Shown here: positions 14,881 to 24,256 of the stretch, piece by piece
Layout of the letters: each line of letters begins with the position of its first letter
How positions within the stretch are numbered: the stretch's first letter is position 1
NCBI RefSeq assembly: GCF_001598475.1
Contig: NZ_BCZA01000006.1
Span: 372,001-436,000, forward strand
Source of the DNA: Pantoea agglomerans NBRC 102470
GTDB taxonomy: Bacteria; Pseudomonadota; Gammaproteobacteria; Enterobacterales; Enterobacteriaceae
Direction of reading: 5' to 3'
DNA length: 64,000 nucleotides
Position numbers and translations under genes: made by a program
Notes under the pieces: generated by a model
The model's input: only the letters and a program-made list of their open reading frames with translations
Database searches by the model: none
What the model was told of the DNA's origin: nothing

Positions 14881-16089
14881 ATGAAATTCGATAAATTAAG
14901 AAATGACAAATCATCGATACGCAATAAACTGCGAAAAATAAGCACCATCAACGCTGCGGTGATATTACTGTTGTGCTGGCTGTTGCTCTCTTCGACGTCG
15001 CTGCTATTCATTAAAAATTACGAGAAGCGAAACCTTGAATTAATCGGCGCAACCCTCAGCACCACGCTAACCGCTGCGACCGTTTTTTCCGACAGTTACG
15101 ATGCGCACAATAAAATTGCACGGCTCGGCAATGAAGGGATGTACGCGTCTGCGAAACTGGTCACTAAAGATCAAATTGTTCTGGTCAACTGGCATGCTCA
15201 GCAGGAGCAGACGGGCTGGTATTCGCGGTTATTACGTGAGTGGATTTATCTTAAACCGCTTAACGTCAGTATCATTCACTCTGACGTTGCTGTCGGTACA
15301 TTAACGCTGGAAGGCACCGTGACCGGCGCGGTGAGTTTCATTCGATACTCCTTCATGATTCTGACCAGCGGTATGCTATGTGTACTGATTATCTCCCTTT
15401 TGCTGAGTGAATTTCTGCATCGGGGTATGCTCGCTACACTGCGCAACATTACCAGCTCGATTCACTATGTGATTCATTCCGGTGATTTTTCCTTGCGTAT
15501 ACCGGAGAGCACGACGAGTGAGTTTCAGCTATTTTCAGATGATCTCAATTCGTTGCTGAGGGAAATGCAATCGCTAAAGGCTTCGCTTATCCGAGATAAT
15601 CGCTCGCTGGCAGCCAAAGCGCTGGAGGACCCGTTAACCGGTCTTGCAAACCGCAGCGCCTTTGCTGCTCACCTTTCCCGGCTTCTCGACCAGCAATATG
15701 CTGAGGAGCGTTTTGCCTTACTCTTTCTTGATGGCGATCGCTTTAAAAGTATCAATGATAACTGGGGCCATGCCGCCGGGGATGAGGTATTAAAAGCGAT
15801 AGCAGCACGCCTGCTATCACTGGCATCTGAACAGGATCTAGTCGCCCGGTTAGGTGGGGATGAATTTGCCATGCTGGTGAGCAGTCAGGTCAGTGAGGAG
15901 CAATTACAGCAACTCATGCAGGACATCCATGACCTCATCATGGAAAAAATCATCCTTGCAGAAGGTACGCCGATAAATACCTCGGTTACCATTGGCTACG
16001 CCTGGTCACAACACGGCGATACGGTTGAGTCTATTCTCGAACGCGCTGACATGAATATGTACAAAAATAAGCGAACAAATAAGGCTTAA
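14881..16089 (+). CDS. dgcN: Diguanylate cyclase DgcN (YfiN/TpbB)
   Basis: The 402-residue membrane enzyme makes cyclic di-GMP from two GTP. It has a first membrane segment (INAAVILLLCWLLLSSTSLL), a periplasmic CHASE8-type domain, a second segment (FMILTSGMLCVLIISLLLSE), a HAMP linker, and a GGDEF domain with the intact motif G325-G-D-E-F329 and DPLTGLANRSAFAAH at its start. The four residues at the usual RxxD inhibitory position are SEQD, so product inhibition at an I-site is not expected. Control is by YfiR from the periplasm. The ATG follows the yfiR stop by one base. Confidence 0.93.
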   Translation: MKFDKLRNDKSSIRNKLRKISTINAAVILLLCWLLLSSTSLLFIKNYEKRNLELIGATLSTTLTAATVFSDSYDAHNKIARLGNEGMYASAKLVTKDQIVLVNWHAQQEQTGWYSRLLREWIYLKPLNVSIIHSDVAVGTLTLEGTVTGAVSFIRYSFMILTSGMLCVLIISLLLSEFLHRGMLATLRNITSSIHYVIHSGDFSLRIPESTTSEFQLFSDDLNSLLREMQSLKASLIRDNRSLAAKALEDPLTGLANRSAFAAHLSRLLDQQYAEERFALLFLDGDRFKSINDNWGHAAGDEVLKAIAARLLSLASEQDLVARLGGDEFAMLVSSQVSEEQLQQLMQDIHDLIMEKIILAEGTPINTSVTIGYAWSQHGDTVESILERADMNMYKNKRTNKA

Positions 16090-16091
16090 AG

Positions 16092-16565
16092 ATGAAAAAA
16101 AATATTTCCCTGATGCTGCTTATTTTGGCGCTGGTCGGTTGTCAGTCTAAAGAACGTTTTAGTGAGGCGCAGATCGCAGCGATGAAGCGTGCGGGATTCA
16201 CTCAAAATATGGAAGGCTGGGGATTGGGCTTATCAGATAAGATCCTGTTTGGTGTAAACGAATCAGAACTTACACCCTCCAGCAAAAGAAATATTCAGGG
16301 GATGGCAAAAAACCTGGCGTCGACCGGTATTAAGCATGTGCGAATTGACGGGCACACCGATAATTACGGCAAACCAGATTATAACCAACAGCTGTCGCTA
16401 AAAAGAGCTAACGCAGTCGCGGCACAGTGGGCGGAAGGGGCTGCTATACCGCGCGAAAATATTATCACACGTGGATTAGGCATGAGTGCACCGGTTACCA
16501 GTAACAATAGTGCACAGGGACGCGCGCAAAATCGGCGTGTGGCAATTGTGATAACTGCGCCGTGA
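16092..16565 (+). CDS. yfiB: YfiB, OmpA-like outer membrane lipoprotein
   Basis: The 157-residue lipoprotein has the lipobox LALVGC (Cys at about residue 18) and an OmpA-type peptidoglycan-binding domain (IRIDGHTDNYG-like HVRIDGHTDNYG, QQLSLKRANAVAAQWAEGAA, and ITRGLGMSAPVTSNNSAQGR-AQNRRV). It binds YfiR at the outer membrane and so relieves inhibition of DgcN under envelope stress. It starts two bases after dgcN. Length and motif order are normal for the family. Confidence 0.93.
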   Translation: MKKNISLMLLILALVGCQSKERFSEAQIAAMKRAGFTQNMEGWGLGLSDKILFGVNESELTPSSKRNIQGMAKNLASTGIKHVRIDGHTDNYGKPDYNQQLSLKRANAVAAQWAEGAAIPRENIITRGLGMSAPVTSNNSAQGRAQNRRVAIVITAP

Positions 16566-16684
16566 TAATGAGTTAACAGTGGGCAGTGCTGCACGCTCAG
16601 GCCGGTATGACTCAATATCCTGCCTGGGGGCTTTATCCGGTTACCGATGATGCGTGAAGAGCCGCTGGAAAAGATGAAACGCAG

Positions 16685-16714
16685 AGGAAAATGCACGGCG
16701 GAAGCCGCCGTGCA
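16685..16714 (-). terminator. Terminator of the iol-type operon
   Basis: TGCACGGCGG (16692-16701) and CCGCCGTGCA (16705-16714) form a perfect ten-base stem with loop AAG. On the minus strand TTTT follows, directly after the dehydrogenase gene. Confidence 0.8.
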
Positions 16715-16723
16715 GTGTTGCTA

Positions 16724-17734
16724 TCAGCGATAAAACGCCGGTCTTGCTGGCATACTGACCGGCACAATTTCACCGGAAGTCTGGGCCGCGACGCAGGCAT
16801 CAGCGGCCACCGCGGCGGCGTAACCATCCCAGGCGGAGGGACCGGTCATCTCACCGCTGATGACGTTGTTGATAAATGCCTGCAACTCCACGTCATACGC
16901 ATCGATAAAACGCTTTTTCCAGTCAGTCAGAATGGTGGTGGAGAGCTTAGCCGCGCTGCGCAGCTGCACAGAGACTGGCTCCGGCAGACGAGCAATGCCG
17001 CTTTCACCCACCACTTCACACTGAATGTCGTAACCATATTCACAGTTCACGAAGATTTCGACATCAATGCGCGCCCCTTTGGTCGTCTCAAGCAGCACGA
17101 TTTGCGGATCGCGCAGATGTGACGACGCCTTACGGGTTTTACGCGGGAAGATCACCTGCACGCTGGCATAATCATCATCCAGCAGCCAGCGCAGCACATC
17201 GAGTTCGTGGATCAGCGTGTCGGTTATCGCCATGTCGGTGGTGTAGCTGTCGCCCACTTCCGGGTTGCGGTGTGCGCAGTGCAGCATCAAAGGCTCGCCA
17301 ATTTCGCCGCTGTCGATCACCGCTTTTAGCGCGCGATAGCCGCTGTCATAAGGGCGCATAAACCCGACCTGCACCAGCTGACGTCCTGCCTTAATTTCTG
17401 CTTCCACAATGTTCATGCAGCCCTGCGCGGTAACCGCCAGCGGTTTTTCGCAGAACACCGCTTTACCCGCCTCAATGCAGGCCAGCACAAAGGCTTCATG
17501 CGTCGGGCCCCAGGAGGTGACCAGCACCGCATTGACCTGCGGATCGTTAATCAGATCGATAGCATTGTCATAAATACGCGCTTCCGGCGTCAGCTCGTTA
17601 ACGATTTGCTGGCAGTTTTCACGGTTGATATCGTTAAGCGCCACTACGCGCGCATTCTGTAACACAGTGCTGCAACGGCGGATGTGTTCGCGACCGATTG
17701 CGCCGGTGCCGATGACGCCAATATTAATAGTCAT
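16724..17734 (-). CDS. iolG: Gfo/Idh/MocA dehydrogenase, inositol 2-dehydrogenase-like
   Basis: The 336-residue protein has an N-terminal NAD-binding fold ([12 protein letters not shown], residues about 5-16), the family motif CEKPLA near residue 95, and a C-terminal dimerisation and substrate domain with the conserved Asp/His helix ([16 protein letters not shown]). IolG oxidises myo-inositol to scyllo-inosose with NAD+. Assignment to myo-inositol rather than a related cyclitol or sugar is supported by the isomerase and inositol-type transporter upstream on the same strand. The rest of the iolBCDE pathway is not in this window. Confidence 0.82.
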   Translation of the reverse strand: MTINIGVIGTGAIGREHIRRCSTVLQNARVVALNDINRENCQQIVNELTPEARIYDNAIDLINDPQVNAVLVTSWGPTHEAFVLACIEAGKAVFCEKPLAVTAQGCMNIVEAEIKAGRQLVQVGFMRPYDSGYRALKAVIDSGEIGEPLMLHCAHRNPEVGDSYTTDMAITDTLIHELDVLRWLLDDDYASVQVIFPRKTRKASSHLRDPQIVLLETTKGARIDVEIFVNCEYGYDIQCEVVGESGIARLPEPVSVQLRSAAKLSTTILTDWKKRFIDAYDVELQAFINNVISGEMTGPSAWDGYAAAVAADACVAAQTSGEIVPVSMPARPAFYR

Positions 17735-17743
17735 GATAATTCC

Positions 17744-18571
17744 TTAAGCTGAGTGGTTTAACAGCTGGATGCTGTCGCGAATTTCGCGGGCAATGTCCGC
17801 TTCCTGCCAGCTGTTCATCACTGAGGAGAACGGCTCAAAGGCGTAAAGGCCGGTGTAACCCATCTTCTCCAGTCGCTCGACCTGCTGCTTACTGCGCAAG
17901 CGGTCGTCCGCGCTGAGCATGATGCGTTCTTCGTCGGTTAGCTGATTAACCGGGCGCGGGTCGGTGACACCGGAAAGGTGAACCAGACCGATCTGCTGAA
18001 TATCGATCTCCTGTTCGAAGGTCTGTTCCGCATCTTCAAACAGATGATGATGGAAGGTATCGATCAGCAATCTGAATGGCACACCCGCTTCATGGATCAG
18101 CGTCTGAGCCTGAGTTGCTGAACGCAGCGAGCTTTGCGGAAAGCCCAGCGGTTCCACCAGCCCCTGAATACCTGCCTCAGCGAACAGCGGGGCCAGGGTT
18201 TTCAGCGCGCTTACGGTGTCGGCAGCGCTGATCGGCGTGCCGTCATTAAGCGGGCAGAGCACCAGCGATTCAGCGCCGACCGCCTGCGCATCACTTAACA
18301 GCTGGCGGGTGCGTTGCAGCACCTCTTCATTCAGCTGATTAAAGGGATAGAGCGCATTGATGGTCACAATCCGGATGCCTGACTCACGCGCCAGAGCTTT
18401 TACCTCGTCGCCGCTGAGATCGTCGGTGACGCGGCCGCTGGGCATATCATTACGCAGTTCGACATTATGGATACCGAGCTGGCTAACCAGTTTAAAAAAC
18501 TGCGGAAGGGTGAGGCTGGGCGCAATTTTACGGTTGATACAAAAGCGCGCGTTGGGAATATTCAGGCTCAT
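17744..18571 (-). CDS. TIM-barrel isomerase/epimerase, IolI-like
   Basis: The 275-residue protein belongs to the AP endonuclease-2-like TIM-barrel family. It has the metal-ligand strand patterns GLVEPLGFPQSSLR, FRLLIDTFHHHLFE and IGLVHLSGVTDPRP, and ends with YAFEPFSS. The Glu, Asp, His and Glu in these segments form the usual divalent metal site. In an operon with an inositol dehydrogenase it is probably inosose isomerase or a related ketose epimerase. It lies nine bases upstream of the dehydrogenase gene and 98 bases downstream of the transporter. Confidence 0.75.
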   Translation of the reverse strand: MSLNIPNARFCINRKIAPSLTLPQFFKLVSQLGIHNVELRNDMPSGRVTDDLSGDEVKALARESGIRIVTINALYPFNQLNEEVLQRTRQLLSDAQAVGAESLVLCPLNDGTPISAADTVSALKTLAPLFAEAGIQGLVEPLGFPQSSLRSATQAQTLIHEAGVPFRLLIDTFHHHLFEDAEQTFEQEIDIQQIGLVHLSGVTDPRPVNQLTDEERIMLSADDRLRSKQQVERLEKMGYTGLYAFEPFSSVMNSWQEADIAREIRDSIQLLNHSA

Positions 18572-18669
18572 AACAATTTCCTTGAATGTAGGGGTACAGT
18601 GTTAATAGCAATCGGGTAGTCAGCGTAATGCTGCGGGCCGTGAGTTATTTAATACGGACGTTTCAGGCA

Positions 18670-20118
18670 CTATTTTTTGCCGTTGCCGTTATAAAGCGCA
18701 TAGAAATAGTGCTCGACCTGCTCAAGACTTCTTCCCCGGGTCTCGGGAATAAACTTCACAACAAAAACAGAACCGCCGATGCCGATAGCCGCGAATATAA
18801 AGAAGGCTCCGGCCAGACCAAATGCGGCTAATAACAGCGGGAAGGCCATGGAGATGGCGAAGTTGGCGATCCACAGTGAGAAGACAGCGCCACCCATACA
18901 GATGCCACGCATCCGGGCGGGGAAGATTTCCGACAGCAGCAGCCAGGTAACGGGTGACAATGCGCCCTGCTGGAAGCAGAGAAACATCAGCATCCCCGCC
19001 AGCACCAGATAAGCCCGCAGCAGGTTGACCGTGCCGTTGAGGTATTCCGGCATCAGCCAGCAGACCAGCCCGATAAAGAACAGGCAGCAGGTGCAGCCCA
19101 TCTGTCCGATTAACACCAGCGGACGGCGTCCCACTTTGCCGATTAACCAGATGCCCGCCAGCGTCATCACCACTGAAATCACGCCATTGGCGATGGTGGC
19201 GAACAGCGCGGCATCGTTGCTCAGTCCGGCGGCGGTCAGCATGGTGGGGGCGTAATACATAATGGTATTCACCCCGGTCAACTGCTGGATTGCGGCAATA
19301 CCCACGCCCAGCAGGAAGATTTTCATCAGCCAGGGTGTGGCGAGATCGCGCAGGCGGCCTTTGCCACGCTGACGGTTCTCTTCAATGGTTTCCTCAATCT
19401 CTTCCAGCTCCCACTCGACATCTTCGGCGGCACGGGTTTTTTCCAGGACCTCGCGCGCTGCCTGACTGCGGCCTTTCATTACGTGCCAGCGCGGGGTTTC
19501 AGGCATAAAAATCATGCCGATCCAGAGCAGAACAGCGGGGACAATCGACAGCGCCAGCATCCAGCGCCAGGTATTTTCGCCGCCCCAGATATCGTTAAAG
19601 GTGGCGTTGGAGATGTACGCCAGCAGCTGACCGCTGACGATCATCAGCTCCTGCAGTGTGACCAGTTGGCCACGTTTGTTGGCGGGGGCGATTTCTGCGA
19701 TGTAGACCGGCACGGTCGCGGCAGCACCCCCCACGGCAAAGCCCAAAAACAGCCGAGAAGCGATCATCCAGGTGACATCAGGCGCCAGCGCCGAGCCGAC
19801 AGCGCCAAAAGCGAAGATAAGCGCCAGCGCAATGATAATGCGTCGTCTGCCGAGGCCATCAGCCAGATGACCGGCTGCCAGCGCGCCGAAGGCTGCACCA
19901 AACAGCAGGGAGCTGGTGACCAGCCCGGTAGTAAATGGGGTGAGATGCAGATCGCCGCGCATAAACAGCAACGCGCCTGAGACCACACCGGTGTCATAAC
20001 CAAACAGCAATCCACCCAGGGTGGCGACCAGCGCAATAATCTTCACAAAAGGCTCGGTGCGGGTGGTGCTATTTGGACCGGATGCCGGGTTCGACGAGAT
20101 ATAAAGTTCTTTTTCCAT
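18670..20118 (-). CDS. MFS sugar porter, myo-inositol transporter-like
   Basis: The 482-residue protein has twelve membrane segments and the sugar porter signatures: LFGYDTGVVSGALL in segment 1, GRRRIIIA between segments 2 and 3, PVYIAEIAPANKRGQLVTLQ, QQLTGVNTIMYYAPT in segment 7 and the end PETRGRSLEQVE. This pattern is closest to IolT/XylE-type proton symporters. The ATG at 20118 has AGGAG upstream and gives the normal short cytoplasmic tail; an upstream in-frame start adds 19 non-conserved residues. It is the first gene of the three-gene operon, so myo-inositol uptake is the most likely role. Confidence 0.85.
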   Translation of the reverse strand: MEKELYISSNPASGPNSTTRTEPFVKIIALVATLGGLLFGYDTGVVSGALLFMRGDLHLTPFTTGLVTSSLLFGAAFGALAAGHLADGLGRRRIIIALALIFAFGAVGSALAPDVTWMIASRLFLGFAVGGAAATVPVYIAEIAPANKRGQLVTLQELMIVSGQLLAYISNATFNDIWGGENTWRWMLALSIVPAVLLWIGMIFMPETPRWHVMKGRSQAAREVLEKTRAAEDVEWELEEIEETIEENRQRGKGRLRDLATPWLMKIFLLGVGIAAIQQLTGVNTIMYYAPTMLTAAGLSNDAALFATIANGVISVVMTLAGIWLIGKVGRRPLVLIGQMGCTCCLFFIGLVCWLMPEYLNGTVNLLRAYLVLAGMLMFLCFQQGALSPVTWLLLSEIFPARMRGICMGGAVFSLWIANFAISMAFPLLLAAFGLAGAFFIFAAIGIGGSVFVVKFIPETRGRSLEQVEHYFYALYNGNGKK

Positions 20119-20439
20119 GAATACTCCTGGTAATAACGGCAAAGACAAAACGTCAGAACATGAAGAAGACATCACCCTACTGATATTTTTATTTCGGGTT
20201 AAATTATATTTGAAACTTAGTTTTCATTATGTGAGCTCAACCCTTCCGCCATTTTTATTTTGATGGGATTCCATCAGGGCGAAAATAAAAACATTAAATT
20301 TAAGCGGGTTATAGAGGAGGTTGATAAGTTACCGGCGGTTCAGGCAGGGCGGAACAACGGGAAATCAGCGTCTGGAAAGAGTAAATGATCGCGGTCAGGA
20401 TGAAACATCCCAACCGCGATAAACAGATAGCAGGGCGGG
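20119..20439. other. Regulatory region upstream of the iol-type operon
   Basis: This 321-base region holds the operon promoter and the 3' flank of a LysR gene. Two inverted repeats are seen: TGAAA...TTTCA at 20211-20226 and TGATGG-GATT-CCATCA at 20261-20276. No gene was seen. Confidence 0.5.
20261..20276. promoter_or_regulatory. Candidate operator of the iol-type operon
   Basis: TGATGGGATTCCATCA is a perfect 6-4-6 inverted repeat about 143 bases before the transporter start. A repressor of the RpiR/IolR or LacI type would suit it, but no such gene is adjacent. The role is inferred. Confidence 0.4.
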
Positions 20440-21342
20440 TTAGCGGATTTCCAGCGCGGTGAGCGCTGATAACAGCGCATCGACCTTAGGCAGGAACTGT
20501 TTACGGCGTGGCCACACCACGCTCAGCGTCAGCCCCTCTGGCTGCAACTGCGGCAAAATTATCTCCAGGTCGCCCTGTTTCACGGCATGCTGAATCAGCC
20601 ACGAGGGCATTTGTGCCACACCCAGCCCGGCGATGACAGCCTGCAGCTGGGCATCAACGTCGCCCAGTGCCAGCCGGTACGGCACCTCGCGCCAGTGCGG
20701 CTGACCATCTTCGGTGGTGAACAGCCAGGGTTTGGTGCTGCCATCTACACGCTCATAAAGGATGGCGCGGTGGTTCAGCAGCGCCGCCTCATCTTCAGGT
20801 CGTCCTTCACGTGCCAGATAAACGGGTGAGGCACAGAACTGCATCTGCTCGCGGCCCATATTACGCCAGCCAAGCGAAGCAGGCAGGTCGGGCGCGCCGC
20901 CGATCCGTACCGCCACATCCACGCCCTCTTCAAACAGGTCAACAAAGCGGTCAGAGAAACTCAGGCTCAGAGCCAGTTCCGGGTGTTGCTGACAAAAGGG
21001 CATCAGCAGCGGCATCACATTGAGGCGGCCATAGGTGGTGGGCACTGCCAGGCGCAGGCGACCGGAAGGAATCGTTCGCTGTGCCGCCAGCACCGCTTCG
21101 GCTTCGGCCAGATCCTCCAGAATGCGCAGGCAGGTCTGGTAATAGGCGCTGCCCGCGTCGGTGAGGTGCAGGCTCCGTGTGGTGCGCTCCAGCAGTCGCG
21201 AGCCTAATCGCGTCTCCAGGCGGCTGACGCTTTTACTGATCGCCGATCCGGTCACGTGCAGACGCTCCGCAGCGGCGGTAAAACTGCCACACTCTACGCT
21301 GGCAACAAACGGCAGAATATCTTTGAGGCGATGATCGTGCAT
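20440..21342 (-). CDS. LysR family transcriptional regulator
   Basis: The 300-residue protein has an N-terminal helix-turn-helix (VECGSFTAAAERLHVTGSAI, SKSVSRLETRLGSRLLERTT) and a LysR substrate domain (about 90-298, with GRLRLAVPTTYGRLNVMPLL and VDVAVRIGGAPDLP). It stands divergent from the PRISE-type reductase gene with 100 bases between, the usual arrangement for a LysR regulator and its target. The inducer is unknown. Confidence 0.9.
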   Translation of the reverse strand: MHDHRLKDILPFVASVECGSFTAAAERLHVTGSAISKSVSRLETRLGSRLLERTTRSLHLTDAGSAYYQTCLRILEDLAEAEAVLAAQRTIPSGRLRLAVPTTYGRLNVMPLLMPFCQQHPELALSLSFSDRFVDLFEEGVDVAVRIGGAPDLPASLGWRNMGREQMQFCASPVYLAREGRPEDEAALLNHRAILYERVDGSTKPWLFTTEDGQPHWREVPYRLALGDVDAQLQAVIAGLGVAQMPSWLIQHAVKQGDLEIILPQLQPEGLTLSVVWPRRKQFLPKVDALLSALTALEIR

Positions 21343-21442
21343 CGATTAATGAACTCAGGTTGAGAATGCTGTGAATAAATGCCAGAGATAAGAACTGAAT
21401 TCTCTATTAGGCTTAGCATTACGCAAAACGAGGAGAAATCAA

Positions 21443-22510
21443 ATGAAAAAGCATGCTTTGATTGTGGGCATCAGTGGCGTTATTGGTCGCGGACTGGCAG
21501 ATAAATTACAGAAGGAAGGCTGGCAGGTCAGCGGTCTGTCACGCGGACGTGGCGCGGTACCTGAAGGTGTCACCAGCCTGACGGCCGATCTGACCGATGC
21601 GGATGCCGTCCGTGACGCGCTGAAAACAGTGAAACCGGATGCACTGTTCTTTAGCGTCTGGGCGCGTCAGGAAAATGAAAAAGAGAATATCCGCGTTAAC
21701 GGCGGCATGGTGCGGAATGTGATTGAAGCACTCGGCGACCGCTTACAGGGTTCGCACGTGGCGCTGGTGACCGGGCTGAAGCACTACCTGGGTCCGTTTG
21801 AAGCTTACGGCAAAGGTGCTGTGCCAGTCACGCCGTTCCGTGAAGAGCAGGGCCGTCAGCCGGTCGATAACTTCTACTACGCGCAGGAAGATGAAGTGTT
21901 CGCTGGTGCAGAGAAGTATGACTACCGCTGGAGTGTGCATCGCCCACACACCATCATCGGTTATGCCGTAGGCAATGCGATGAATATGGGTCAGACACTG
22001 GCGGTCTACGCAACGCTGTGTAAAGAGAAAGGCTGGCCGTTTATCTTCCCTGGCTCACCTGAGCAGTGGAACGGTGTCGTTGATATGACCGATGCGGGCC
22101 TGCTGGCTGAGCAGCTGCACTGGGCGGCGACCTCACCTAATGCCGCTAATCAGGATTTCAATGCGGTAAACGGCGATGTGTTCCGCTGGAACTGGATGTG
22201 GCCAAAACTGGCTGACTATTTCGGCATTGAAGCAGCAGAATACCCGGCGCAGATGATGCCGCTGGAAGATCGCATGCAGGAAGCCGCCAGTGCATGGCAG
22301 ACGATTGCAGATCAGCATCAGTTGCGTGAATCGGATGTCAACAGACTGGCTTCCTGGTGGCATACCGATGCCGACCTGGGACGTCCGATGGAAGCCTTTA
22401 CCGATATGAGTAAGAGCCGTAAAGCGGGCTTCACCGGCTATCGCAGCACGCTCGACTCCTTTACTCAGCTGTTTGATAAGCTGAAAGCAGAAAAAGTGAT
22501 CCCGCAATAA
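21443..22510 (+). CDS. PRISE-type NAD(P)-dependent reductase (progesterone 5-beta-reductase/iridoid synthase-like)
   Basis: The 355-residue protein is an atypical short-chain dehydrogenase. It has HALIVGISGVIGRGLADKLQ as the nucleotide-binding start, the catalytic-region motif NFYYAQED in place of the usual YxxxK, and SVHRPHTIIGYAVGNAMNMG. These are hallmarks of the PRISE enzymes, which reduce activated C=C bonds of enones with NADPH; bacterial members have no settled physiological substrate. AGGAG lies before the ATG. A divergent LysR regulator and a clean terminator after the gene mark it as a single transcription unit. Confidence 0.85.
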   Translation: MKKHALIVGISGVIGRGLADKLQKEGWQVSGLSRGRGAVPEGVTSLTADLTDADAVRDALKTVKPDALFFSVWARQENEKENIRVNGGMVRNVIEALGDRLQGSHVALVTGLKHYLGPFEAYGKGAVPVTPFREEQGRQPVDNFYYAQEDEVFAGAEKYDYRWSVHRPHTIIGYAVGNAMNMGQTLAVYATLCKEKGWPFIFPGSPEQWNGVVDMTDAGLLAEQLHWAATSPNAANQDFNAVNGDVFRWNWMWPKLADYFGIEAAEYPAQMMPLEDRMQEAASAWQTIADQHQLRESDVNRLASWWHTDADLGRPMEAFTDMSKSRKAGFTGYRSTLDSFTQLFDKLKAEKVIPQ

Positions 22511-22514
22511 CCCA

Positions 22515-22545
22515 GCAGGCGCCGCATCAGGCGCCTGTTTTGTTT
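22515..22545 (+). terminator. Terminator of the PRISE-type reductase gene
   Basis: CAGGCGCC (22516-22523) pairs with GGCGCCTG (22530-22537) and is followed by TTTTGTTT. Confidence 0.85.
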
Positions 22546-22598
22546 CTGACTGATAACTATACTCTGGCACTCAATCAGTAAATGGAGGATTGGATCCT

Positions 22599-23255
22599 AT
22601 GGCGACATGTTTCATTATCGGCGCAGCGGGCAAAGTGGGCCAAAAGCTGACTCGTCAGCTGAGCAGTAAAGGCCATACAGTGACGGCGCTGCACCGCAAA
22701 CCGGAGCAGGCAGAGACGCTGCATGCCGCTGGTGCTAAACCGGTGGCTGGCGATATTCAGCAGCTGAGCGTGATGGCACTGGCAGATCTGATGACCGGTC
22801 ACGATGTGGCTGTCTTCACGGCGGGTGCGGGCGGTGCCGGGATCGAGCTGACCAATGCCATTGACGGAGAAGGGCTGAAGCTGGCGGTTGCCGCAGCAGA
22901 GCAGGCGGGAGTATCACGCTTTATGCTGGTTTCCGCTTTCCCGGATGCGGGTCGCGGCAAAACACCCTCAGAGGGATTTGAGAATTACATGCGGGTGAAG
23001 CGTCTGGCGGATGCGGAGCTGGTGGCGAGTAAGCTGGAGTGGGTGATCCTGCGACCGGGTACGCTGACCGATGAAGCGGGTACCGGTCGGGTTCATGCCG
23101 ATCTGGCGATTCCGTATGGTGAGATCCCGCGCGAAGATGTGGCGGCGACACTGGTCGGCCTGATCGAAAATCCGGCAATTAAGTATCAGATCATCGAACT
23201 CACCAAAGGTGATGTGCAGATTGATGTGGCGTTGCAGCGATTGCTGCGGGGCTAA
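22599..23255 (+). CDS. NAD(P)-binding protein, atypical SDR (SDR_a5-like)
   Basis: The 218-residue protein has a Rossmann start (CFIIGAAGKVGQKLTRQLSS), the segment RFMLVSAFPDAG and LEWVILRPGTLTDEAGTGRV, as in SDR_a5 proteins such as YwnB or HSCARG-like sensors. It lacks the classical YxxxK catalytic pair, so it may be an NADPH sensor or a reductase of unknown substrate. GGAGGA lies nine bases before the ATG at 22599; a TTG three codons earlier directly abuts that site and is rejected. It is a separate unit, behind the terminator of the preceding reductase. Confidence 0.82.
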   Translation: MATCFIIGAAGKVGQKLTRQLSSKGHTVTALHRKPEQAETLHAAGAKPVAGDIQQLSVMALADLMTGHDVAVFTAGAGGAGIELTNAIDGEGLKLAVAAAEQAGVSRFMLVSAFPDAGRGKTPSEGFENYMRVKRLADAELVASKLEWVILRPGTLTDEAGTGRVHADLAIPYGEIPREDVAATLVGLIENPAIKYQIIELTKGDVQIDVALQRLLRG

Positions 23256-24256
23256 AAAACCGCCTCAAAAAGTTGGAAACTCAACTTAATCAGACGCAGT
23301 TCAGGGAAGAGTCCAGGCTCTTTTCCTGTATTACAGTTTACGGTAGTCAGACATTACCCGGAATAAGAGGGATGGCTAACGTGAAACTGCTGCCCGTTAT
23401 GGCGTTGGCGCAAGGTTGTTGGTCGCCGAATCTCTGCTCATTATTAATTAGCCTGTTAAACCCACGCCGTTACTCATCAATTATTTATCTGAAAAACTGC
23501 CAAATACCAAATTGAAGGCTGAACGCCGATGATACGCCATGTAGTTATCCCGTCTGAAAATATCGCTCATGAAAATGGCCGGTCGTAAGTATTTTACAGC
23601 GTGACTGCACCGGTGGCAGCGTTAATCAAAAGAGGGCAATGAGGTAGCTGTATTTTATGTTTGCGGCGAAAAGCGTTAACTCTCTCCGATAATTTACCTC
23701 TTCAGTACTGAAGTCATGTCCGAATGTCGTTCAGAAAATCCCGCCACGGCGCGAGTTAATAAATGTCAGTCAAGGCATTTACGCGGCTATCAGCGGCTGA
23801 TTCACCCGTGCTTCATATCAAACTGCGGTTGCAGATCCAGATCACAAATTATCATTAAAAGCTTCGGGCAGCAGATGTGGTGCAGAGTCCTTAGGGTAAG
23901 TGAAACTGCTTTAATAACGCGATAGCTAAAAGATTTTTCGTCACGCTTCAATCCCAGGACTTCATTCTGGAGGAGTCAGATAGAATTAGTTGTGCAGAGA
24001 AAGGTCATAGACACTGGGATCCCCACTATAATTCTGAACGCATCAGCCTGCGTCTCAATAGCTTCAGCCCGGTTAAGTTCAGATTACAGTAAAAGAGGGT
24101 GTCCTGAGGGCAAAGATAGGATGCGTGAGCAGACCGAAAAGGGAGAAATATATGCGTTTTTATTGATTGCCATTAATTAAATATCATTCAGCATTTCATA
24201 ATGGGAGTGCAGGCGGAGGATACTATCACTCTTCATATGACAAAGGAGTGTGTTAA
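23256..24256. other. 1 kb gap before the type VI secretion island
   Basis: I see no convincing gene. A hairpin with a T tract near 23304-23327 (GAAGAG...CTCTTTTCC) may end the preceding transcript. Frames at 23716-23925 and 23992-24180 have no family resemblance and no good ribosome binding sites. Composition is more AT-rich than the flanks. The last 50 bases carry the promoter side and AAGGAG of hcp. The gap looks like decayed accessory DNA. Confidence 0.5.
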
